NCBI GenBank assembly: GCA_018969685.1
Contig: JAGWXX010000009.1
Location: forward strand, 1 to 38,383
Direction of reading: 5' to 3'
From: Acidobacteriota bacterium
GTDB lineage: Bacteria; Actinomycetota; Acidimicrobiia; Acidimicrobiales; Ilumatobacteraceae
DNA length: 38,383 nt
The translations under genes were made by a program, and so were the position numbers. Positions 32,957 to 38,383 of this stretch are shown here, piece by piece (position 1 is the first letter of the stretch; every line of letters starts with the position of its first letter). Below the pieces are notes generated by a model. It searched no databases. It saw only the letters and a list, made by a program, of their open reading frames with translations, and was not told the origin of the DNA.

Positions 32957-33376
32957 ATGCGGGTCGTCGGCATCGACCTCGGCTCCAAGCGGATCGGCGT
33001 CGCAGTGAGCGACGCATCGGGCACGATCGCCTCCCCGCTGACCGTCATCCGGCGCGGCGGTGCGCGCGCGGGCGACCATGCCGCGATCGCCGCGATCGTC
33101 GCGGAATACGAGGCGGTGCTCGTCGTCGTGGGCCTTCCGCTCACGCTCGCCGGCGAGGTAGGCCCCGCCGCGCGGGCTGCCATCGAGGAAGCCGGTGCCA
33201 TCGCTAGGGTCGTCGGCGTGCCGGTCGAGACGTTCGACGAGCGGCTCACGACGGTCGCCGCGGACGCGATCCTGATGGAGCGGCGCATGCGCGCCGACGC
33301 CCGCCGCCGCCTGGTCGACAAGGTCGCTGCCGCGGTCATGCTGCAGTCGTGGCTGGACGCTCGGGACCAGGCGTGA
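32957..33376 (+). CDS. yqgF: YqgF/RuvX family putative pre-16S rRNA nuclease
   Basis: This 139-residue RNase H-fold protein is probably the nuclease that trims the 5' end of 16S rRNA precursor. MRVVGIDLGSKRIGVAVSD carries the first catalytic Asp, VVGLPLTLAGEVGPAA the typical second block, and FDERLTT the acidic residue of the third. The alaS-yqgF-mltG-aroE order matches M. tuberculosis Rv2555c-Rv2552c. It starts directly after the alaS TAG and overlaps mltG by four bases (GTGA). Confidence 0.94.
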   Translation: MRVVGIDLGSKRIGVAVSDASGTIASPLTVIRRGGARAGDHAAIAAIVAEYEAVLVVVGLPLTLAGEVGPAARAAIEEAGAIARVVGVPVETFDERLTTVAADAILMERRMRADARRRLVDKVAAAVMLQSWLDARDQA

Positions 33377-34536
33377 CCAACGACGACCGCCCCCATGACC
33401 GCTGGCGGGAGGACCCGTGGGACGATCCGCGCCGAGCGGACGGATGGGACGCCCAGCCGGCCGACCTCCGCGCCGCCTGGCCGGTCGTGCGGATCGCGGC
33501 TTCCGTCGTGGCGGCAGTCTCGCTCCTGTTCGGGGCCGCGGGACTGCTCCTGCTGCGCTTCGTCAACCCGCCCGGCGGGCCGCGCACCGCGGTGAACTTC
33601 ACGGTCAACGAGGGGGACGACCTGCGCGCCGTCGCCCAGCGGCTGGAAGAGCAGGGGTTCATCTCGAGTGCGGGCGTCTTCACGTGGTACGTGGGTCGGC
33701 AGGGAGGGCTCGACCTCGAGCCGGGCTACTACCTCGTCGTGCCGAGGTCGCACATGGGCGACATCCGTGCGCGCCTCTCGACGCCGCCAGCGGCGACCTT
33801 CGTCTCGGTGACCTTTCCCGAGGGGTTCACCATCGCCCAGATGGGCGAGCGGCTCGCGGACCGGACGCTGCGACTCGACGCCGGGCAGTTCGTGTCGCTG
33901 GCGACCAGCTCCGACATCGAGACCCCCCTCCGGCCGGAGGGGACGGCGTCGCTCGAGGGACTGCTCTTCCCCGACACGTACCAGGTGTCGGGGGACGAGA
34001 ACGAGGCGCGGGTGATCGCGCGGATGGTCCAGTTGATGGAGCGGGTCGGCCGCCAGGAGGGGATCGAGTCGTCCGTCGAGACGGTCGGCCTGACGCCGTA
34101 CGAGGTGCTGATCGTCGCGTCGATGATCGAGCGCGAGGCCAAGCTCGCCGCCGACCGGCCGAAGATCGCCAGGGTCATCTACAACAGGCTCGAGGCGCGG
34201 ATGCTGCTGCAGATCGACGCGACGCTCTCTTACGGCGCACCCGACGGACTCTCGTTCGGCGAGCTCAAGGCGGTCGACTCGCCGTACAACACCTACCTCC
34301 GCAAGGGGCTGCCGCCGACGCCGATCGCGAATCCGGGACGTGCGTCCATTGCCGCGGCGCTGAATCCCGCGCCCAATCCGCCGGCGGGCGACCCCGTCTG
34401 CGAAGGCGTGACGCCGCCGTGCCGCTACCTCTACTACGTGCTCGCCGACCGCGAGGGTGGCCACGCCTTCGCCGCGACGCTCGAGCAGCACGAAGCGAAC
34501 GTGGAGCGGTCACGCGCCGCCGGCATCCTGCCGTGA
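33373..34536 (+). CDS. mltG: Endolytic murein transglycosylase MltG
   Basis: This 387-residue single-pass membrane protein cuts nascent peptidoglycan and thereby limits glycan strand length. A 38-residue cytosolic tail rich in Asp, Arg and Trp precedes one membrane helix (about 39-62). A LysM-like region follows (VNFTVNEGDDLRAVAQRLEEQGFI). The YceG catalytic block is ASMIEREAKLAADRPKIARVIYNRL with the catalytic Glu253, then LQIDATLSYG, DSPYNTYLRKGLPPTPIANPG. The GTG at 33373 overlaps the yqgF stop; an in-frame GTG at 33349 lies inside yqgF and is less likely. The acidic tail could be a docking site but no motif is recognised. Confidence 0.95.
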   Translation: MTNDDRPHDRWREDPWDDPRRADGWDAQPADLRAAWPVVRIAASVVAAVSLLFGAAGLLLLRFVNPPGGPRTAVNFTVNEGDDLRAVAQRLEEQGFISSAGVFTWYVGRQGGLDLEPGYYLVVPRSHMGDIRARLSTPPAATFVSVTFPEGFTIAQMGERLADRTLRLDAGQFVSLATSSDIETPLRPEGTASLEGLLFPDTYQVSGDENEARVIARMVQLMERVGRQEGIESSVETVGLTPYEVLIVASMIEREAKLAADRPKIARVIYNRLEARMLLQIDATLSYGAPDGLSFGELKAVDSPYNTYLRKGLPPTPIANPGRASIAAALNPAPNPPAGDPVCEGVTPPCRYLYYVLADREGGHAFAATLEQHEANVERSRAAGILP

Positions 34537-35357
34537 ACCGCTTCGACGGCGCCGTTGCGGCGGTGGTCGGCTCCCCGGTGCGCCACAGCCTGTCGCCCGC
34601 GATGCACGGCGCCGCCCTTGCGGCGCGTCGCGGGTCGCACGCCGGTCGCTACCTCGCGGTGGAGGTGCCCGCCGGCGGGTTGCGCGACGCGGTGCGCGAC
34701 GCGGTGGCGGCGGGACTCCGGGGGCTCAGCGTCACGACGCCGCTGAAGGAGGAGGCGCTGTCGCTCGCCGACGTGGCAGACGAGGCGTCCCGCGCCGCCA
34801 ACTCGGCCAACACGCTCGTCTTCGGCGTCTCCGGCGTCGAGGCCGCGACCACGGACGGCGACGGATGCTGCGACGCGCTCGAACGGCACGGCGCCACGAT
34901 CGCGGGCTCGACGTGCGCGGTGGTCGGCGCGGGGGCGACGGCGCGCTCGGTCGTCGCGGCGCTCGGTCGCCGCGGCGCCGCGGCGGTCCTCGTGGTCAAC
35001 CGGACGCGCGAGCGGGCCGCTGCTGCCGCGGAGCTCGCGCGCGTGGCGCGCGTCGCGGACGCGGCGGACATCGCGTCGGCGCGCATCGTGGTGAACTGCA
35101 CGACGGTGGGCATGGGGTCGTGGGAGTCTCCCGTGGCGGCGGGCCTCGTCGGACCGGGCACGACGGTGCTCGACGCCGTGTACCACCCGGTCAGGACCCG
35201 GTTCCTCGACGAGTCCGAGTCGACCGGCGCGTCCTGCGTCGACGGCGTGTGGATGCTCGCGCACCAGGCCGCGCGCCAGCAGGAGCGGTGGTTCGGAACC
35301 CTGCCCGACGCGGAGTCGATGTACGCCGCAGCGGTCGCGGAACTCGCCCGCAGGTAA
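34533..35357 (+). CDS. aroE: Shikimate dehydrogenase
   Basis: This 274-residue NADP-dependent enzyme reduces 3-dehydroshikimate to shikimate. GSPVRHSLSPAMHGAAL binds the substrate carboxylate, Lys72 in SVTTPLKEEA is the catalytic lysine and Asp108 in TTDGDG pairs with it (the residue before TD is usually Asn). VVGAGATARSVVAAL is the dinucleotide-binding loop, and NRTRERAA is the NADP-phosphate site. GVWMLAHQAARQQERWFG closes the active site. GTG start overlaps mltG (GTGA). Its TAA stop is embedded in the aroC -10 box. Confidence 0.94.
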   Translation: MNRFDGAVAAVVGSPVRHSLSPAMHGAALAARRGSHAGRYLAVEVPAGGLRDAVRDAVAAGLRGLSVTTPLKEEALSLADVADEASRAANSANTLVFGVSGVEAATTDGDGCCDALERHGATIAGSTCAVVGAGATARSVVAALGRRGAAAVLVVNRTRERAAAAAELARVARVADAADIASARIVVNCTTVGMGSWESPVAAGLVGPGTTVLDAVYHPVRTRFLDESESTGASCVDGVWMLAHQAARQQERWFGTLPDAESMYAAAVAELARR

Positions 35358-35360
35358 CCT
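35355..35360 (+). promoter_or_regulatory. -10 box of the aroC unit (leaderless)
   Basis: TAACCT ends six bases before the aroC GTG; its first three bases are the aroE TAA stop. Confidence 0.55.
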
Positions 35361-35366
35361 GACGCG

Positions 35367-36530
35367 GTGCTGCGCTACCTCACCGCGGGCGAGAGCCACG
35401 GCCAGGCGCTCGTGGTGGTGATCGAGGGCATGGTCGCCGGACTCCCCGTCACCGCCGAGCAGATCCAGTCCGAGCTCGCGCGCCGCAGGCTCGGCTATGG
35501 ACGCGGCCCGCGCCAGCGGTTCGAGGCCGACGAGATCGAGCTGCTGGGCGGCATCCGGCACGGGCGCACGCTCGGATCGCCGATCTCGATCCTGATCCGC
35601 AACTCGGAGTGGTTCCGCAGCGACAAGTGGCACCAGGAGATGTCGCCCGCCCCGGGTCGCACCGAGTCGCCGCTGACGGCACCCCGCCCCGGTCACGCCG
35701 ATCTCACCGGCATGCAGAAGTACGGCTTCTCCGACGCCCGCGACGTGCTCGAGCGTGCGAGCGCGCGCGAGACCGCGGCCCGCGTCGCGGCCGGCGCGGT
35801 GGCCAAGCTGCTCCTCGCCGAGCTGGGCACGACGGTGATCTCCCACGTGATCCAGATGGGGGCCGCGCGCAGTGCGTCGCAGCGTCCGACCCCCGGCGAC
35901 ATCGCCGCGGTCGACGGGTCCCCCGTGCGGTGCTTCGATGCAGGCGCGGAGGCCGCCATGGTCGCCGAGGTCGAGGATGCCGCACGCGACGGCGACAGCC
36001 TCGGGGGCGTCGTCGAGGTGCTCGGGTACGGCGTGCCGACGGGCCTCGGCTCCTACGTGCACTGGGACCGCAAGCTGGACGGGCTGCTCGCCCAGGCGAT
36101 CCTGTCGATCCAGGCCGTGAAGGGCGTGGAGGTCGGCGACGGCTTCGAGGTTGCGGGACGGCGAGGCAGCGAGGCGCACGACCCGATCGTCTGGGACGAG
36201 GGACGGCGCGCCTACCGGCGCGAGGGGACGCGCGCCGGCGGCACGGAGGGCGGCATGAGCACCGGCGAGCTGCTGGTGGTCCGCGCGGCGATGAAGCCGC
36301 TGGCGACGCTGAACCGCCCCGTGCTCGCGACCGTCGACGTCGTCACCAAGGAGTCGACGGTGAGCTTCAAGGAGCGCACCGACGTCACGGCCGTGCCGGC
36401 GATGGGCGTGGTGGCGGAGACGATGGTCGCCCTCGTCCTCGCCTCCGAGGCGCTGCGCAAGTTCGGCGGCGACTCGCTCGAAGAGTTCCGCCGCAACGCC
36501 GCGTCCTTCGCCGCGTCCGTCCAACCGTGA
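35367..36530 (+). CDS. aroC: Chorismate synthase
   Basis: This 387-residue FMN-dependent enzyme makes chorismate from EPSP. The three signature regions are visible: TAGESHGQAL at the N terminus, the GYGRGPRQRFEADE-plus-ARETAARVAAGAVAK region and the C-terminal DVTAVPAMGVVAETMVALVLA. PRPGHADLTGMQKYGF and GGTEGGMSTGE are also present. In the second region PRQRF replaces the more common ARMKI-type sequence. The GTG start lies six bases after TAACCT, and the stop overlaps aroK. Confidence 0.96.
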   Translation: MLRYLTAGESHGQALVVVIEGMVAGLPVTAEQIQSELARRRLGYGRGPRQRFEADEIELLGGIRHGRTLGSPISILIRNSEWFRSDKWHQEMSPAPGRTESPLTAPRPGHADLTGMQKYGFSDARDVLERASARETAARVAAGAVAKLLLAELGTTVISHVIQMGAARSASQRPTPGDIAAVDGSPVRCFDAGAEAAMVAEVEDAARDGDSLGGVVEVLGYGVPTGLGSYVHWDRKLDGLLAQAILSIQAVKGVEVGDGFEVAGRRGSEAHDPIVWDEGRRAYRREGTRAGGTEGGMSTGELLVVRAAMKPLATLNRPVLATVDVVTKESTVSFKERTDVTAVPAMGVVAETMVALVLASEALRKFGGDSLEEFRRNAASFAASVQP

Positions 36531-37042
36531 CCGGACCCGTCGTGCTCGTGGGGCTGATGGGGGCGGGCAAGACGACCGTGGGTCGGCTCCTCGCGGTGCG
36601 CCTCGGCGTGCCGCACGTCGACCTCGATGCGGCGATCGAGGCGCGCGAGGGTCGGAGCGTCGCCGAGATCTTCGCGGCGGATGGCGAGCCCGCGTTCCGC
36701 GAGATCGAGCGCCGCGAGCTCGCCACGGCGATGGGCAGCGGTGCGTGCGTGGTGTCGACGGGCGGCGGGGTGGTGGAGCTGGAGGAGAACCGCCGCGCGC
36801 TCCGCACGGCCCGGTTCGTGGCGTGGCTCGACGCACCGACGGCGGCGCTCGCGGCGCGGGTGGGCGACGGTGCGGGTCGGCCGCTCCTCGGCGAGGGAGC
36901 GGAGACGGTGCTCGGCCGCCTCGCGGATCGTCGGGAGGCGTGGTACGGATCGGTCGCCGATCTCCGTGTCGACACCTCCGATCGCACCCCCGAGGACGTG
37001 GCGGACTGCCTGGCGGCGGCCATCGCCGGGGAGGCGCCGTGA
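36527..37042 (+). CDS. aroK: Shikimate kinase
   Basis: This 171-residue P-loop kinase phosphorylates shikimate at O3. The ATP site is GLMGAGKTT, Asp in VDLDAAIE and Arg in FREIERREL bind shikimate, STGGGVV is the Walker-B-like loop and GRPLL holds the lid Arg. The terminal REAWYGSVAD is typical. Start GTG overlaps aroC (GTGA) and the end overlaps aroB (GTGA). Confidence 0.96.
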   Translation: MTGPVVLVGLMGAGKTTVGRLLAVRLGVPHVDLDAAIEAREGRSVAEIFAADGEPAFREIERRELATAMGSGACVVSTGGGVVELEENRRALRTARFVAWLDAPTAALAARVGDGAGRPLLGEGAETVLGRLADRREAWYGSVADLRVDTSDRTPEDVADCLAAAIAGEAP

Positions 37043-38064
37043 GCATCTCCGTCACGGTCCCGCTCGGCGACCGTTCGTATCCGGTGCTGGTGGGCCGGGG
37101 TGCCGTCGGCCGGCTCGGCGACATGGTCCCGGCCGGGGTCGAGCGCGTGCTCGTCGTGACGCAGTCCGGCGTCCCGCTCGACGCGGCGGGCGTGCTGCGC
37201 GGCGCGGGCCTCGACGTCGCAACGGTGGAGATCGGCAACGGAGAGGCTGCGAAGTCGCTGGCGTCGGTGGAGGAGATCCTCGGGCGGCTGTCGGCGCTCG
37301 GTGCGACGCGCCGCGACCTCGTGGTGGGGGCGGGCGGGGGAATGGTGACCGACGTCGCGGGGTTCGCCGCCTCGCTCTGGCACCGCGGCATCCGCGTCGT
37401 CCATGTGGCGACGACCCTCCTCGCGATGGTCGACGCGGCGATCGGCGGCAAGACCGGCGTCAATCTCGGCCACGGGAAGAACCTCGTCGGCACGTTCTGG
37501 CAGCCGTCGGGCGTCATCTGCGACACGGCCGCGCTGGACAGCCTCCCCCCGCGCGAGGTGCGCTGCGGCCACGGCGAGATGGCGAAGTACCACTTCCTCA
37601 CCGGCGACGACCTCCTCGGCCTGCCGCTCGAGGAGCGGATCGCGCGGTGCGTGGCGATCAAGGCGGAGGTGGTGGCGTCGGACGAGCGCGAATCCGGGCG
37701 GCGCGCGATCCTCAACTACGGACACACGCTCGCGCACGCACTCGAGATCGAGACCGGCTTCGCCATGGCCCACGGCGAAGCCGTCGCGGTCGGCATCGCC
37801 TACGCCGCGCGGCTCGCCCGGCGGCTCGGTCGGATCGGGGAGGACAGGGTCGGCCAGCACCTGCGCGTGCTGGAGGAGTACGGGCTGGACTCCGGCCTGC
37901 CTGCGACGTCCGATCCCGACCACCTCGTCGCGCTGATGCACGGCGACAAGAAGGCGCTCGACGGGTTGACCTTCGTCCTGGACGGTCCGCGCGGCGTCGA
38001 GGTGGTGCCGGGCGTCGACGGGGCGGAGGCGCGGAAGGCGCTCGCCGACATGGCGGTACGCTGA
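37039..38064 (+). CDS. aroB: 3-dehydroquinate synthase
   Basis: This 341-residue NAD- and metal-dependent enzyme converts DAHP to 3-dehydroquinate. GAGGGMVTDVAGFAASLWHRGI is the NAD-binding region, TTLLAMVDAAIGGKTGVNLGHGKNLVG binds the substrate phosphate, and the zinc ligands are the Glu of GHGEMAKYHF and the His residues of NYGHTLAHALE and AHGEAVAVG. HGDKKALDG is the C-terminal catalytic Lys block. GGGGAGG four bases before the GTG may be a ribosome site. Its end contains the aroQ -10 (TACGCT, whose last T opens the TGA stop). Confidence 0.96.
   Translation: MSISVTVPLGDRSYPVLVGRGAVGRLGDMVPAGVERVLVVTQSGVPLDAAGVLRGAGLDVATVEIGNGEAAKSLASVEEILGRLSALGATRRDLVVGAGGGMVTDVAGFAASLWHRGIRVVHVATTLLAMVDAAIGGKTGVNLGHGKNLVGTFWQPSGVICDTAALDSLPPREVRCGHGEMAKYHFLTGDDLLGLPLEERIARCVAIKAEVVASDERESGRRAILNYGHTLAHALEIETGFAMAHGEAVAVGIAYAARLARRLGRIGEDRVGQHLRVLEEYGLDSGLPATSDPDHLVALMHGDKKALDGLTFVLDGPRGVEVVPGVDGAEARKALADMAVR
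38057..38062 (+). promoter_or_regulatory. -10 box of aroQ (leaderless, inside the aroB end)
   Basis: TACGCT ends seven bases before the aroQ ATG; its last T is the first base of the aroB TGA stop. Confidence 0.5.
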
Positions 38065-38069
38065 CCCGC

Positions 38070-38383
38070 ATGCCGCGTTCGGTGCTGCTGGTGAGCGGCC
38101 CGAACCTCGGGCTCCTCGGCCAGCGGGAGCCCCACGTCTACGGCACGGCGACGCTTGCCGACCACGTGCGCGCTGCAGGTGACGAAGCCGCCGCCCTCGG
38201 TCTCGCCCTCGTCCATGAACAGACCGAGCGCGCGTCCCGCATGGTCGAGATGGTGCACGCCGCCCGGGGCGTGCACGACGCGATCGTCGTCAATCCCGGG
38301 GCATTCACGCACTATGCGTGGAGCATCCACGACGCGCTGGCCGCGTTCGACGGCGTGGTCGTCGAGCTGCACCTCTCGAATCC
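38070..38383 (+). CDS. aroQ: Type II 3-dehydroquinate dehydratase, N-terminal part
   Basis: The gene is cut by the right edge; 104 residues are visible of an expected 140-150. It dehydrates 3-dehydroquinate in the shikimate pathway as a dodecamer. GPNLGLLGQREPHVYG holds the substrate Asn, lid Arg and catalytic Tyr; VVNPGAFTHYAWSIHDAL holds the second Asn and the catalytic His; VELHLSN is the last visible block. The usual QSN..GE stretch reads QTERASRMVEMVHAARG here, a small departure. The ATG is placed by the -10 box and by the family start. Confidence 0.93.
   Translation, partial: MPRSVLLVSGPNLGLLGQREPHVYGTATLADHVRAAGDEAAALGLALVHEQTERASRMVEMVHAARGVHDAIVVNPGAFTHYAWSIHDALAAFDGVVVELHLSN

Noticed and set aside
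28381-33079. Long minus-strand frames (756 and 912 codons) antisense to rarA and alaS
   Set aside because: Same reason: low-complexity translations opposite genes with intact catalytic motifs.

Overview
The window is about 38.4 kb of GC-rich (roughly 70% by eye) DNA from an actinobacterium (Actinomycetota). It holds 40 protein genes, 38 of them complete, and almost no intergenic space; the longest stretch without a gene is 73 bases. Pointers to the phylum are an InhA-type enoyl reductase, an F420:NADPH oxidoreductase, an MshC-like mycothiol ligase, a pgsA-acyltransferase-pimA block for phosphatidylinositol mannosides, many GTG starts (23 GTG, 16 ATG, 1 TTG by my calls) and many apparently leaderless genes. 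The class cannot be fixed by reading alone; a deep branch such as Acidimicrobiia is a reasonable guess because queA/tgt, lemA/htpX and a DUF3048 lipoprotein gene sit inside an otherwise Mycobacterium-like order.

Layout. Positions 1-2616 are on the minus strand: fabI, then a secreted S8 protease, then a DUF255 thioredoxin-like protein cut by the left edge. From 2662 everything is on the plus strand: npdG-mshC-plsC; thrS-HIT-membrane protein; pgsA-acyltransferase; pimA; lemA-htpX-DUF3048; pdxS-pdxT-yebC-peroxiredoxin; ruvC-ruvA-ruvB-queA; tgt; yajC-secD-secF; rel-hisS-aspS-rarA-small membrane protein; alaS-yqgF-mltG-aroE; aroC-aroK-aroB; aroQ (cut by the right edge). From thrS onward the backbone order is that of M. 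tuberculosis Rv2614c to Rv2537c (thrS, HIT, pgsA1, acyltransferase, pimA, pdxS, pdxT, yebC, ruvCAB, yajC, secDF, relA, hisS, aspS, rarA, alaS, yqgF, mltG, aroE, aroC, aroK, aroB, aroQ), with different genes filling the gaps.

The unit boundaries above are read from the sequence. Inside units genes overlap as GTGA, ATGA or TGATG or lie within about 20 bases. At unit starts a TANNNT hexamer lies 6-8 bases before the start codon, where a -10 box would sit for a leaderless mRNA. Thirteen such sites are listed, plus a weaker one at npdG. Several -10 boxes share bases with the upstream stop codon. The rel promoter is the most elaborate: a 9-bp perfect inverted repeat holds the -10 in its loop, and a five-codon leader frame overlaps the rel start.

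Functionally the window is housekeeping: envelope lipid and PIM synthesis, four aminoacyl-tRNA synthetases, queuosine, Holliday junction processing, protein export, stringent response, vitamin B6, thiol redox, cell wall and six of the seven shikimate-pathway steps. I found no mobile element, CRISPR array, tRNA/rRNA, toxin-antitoxin or defence locus. The most interesting signals are regulatory (leaderless promoters, the rel leader, the fabI/npdG overlapping promoters) and a few residue-level oddities.
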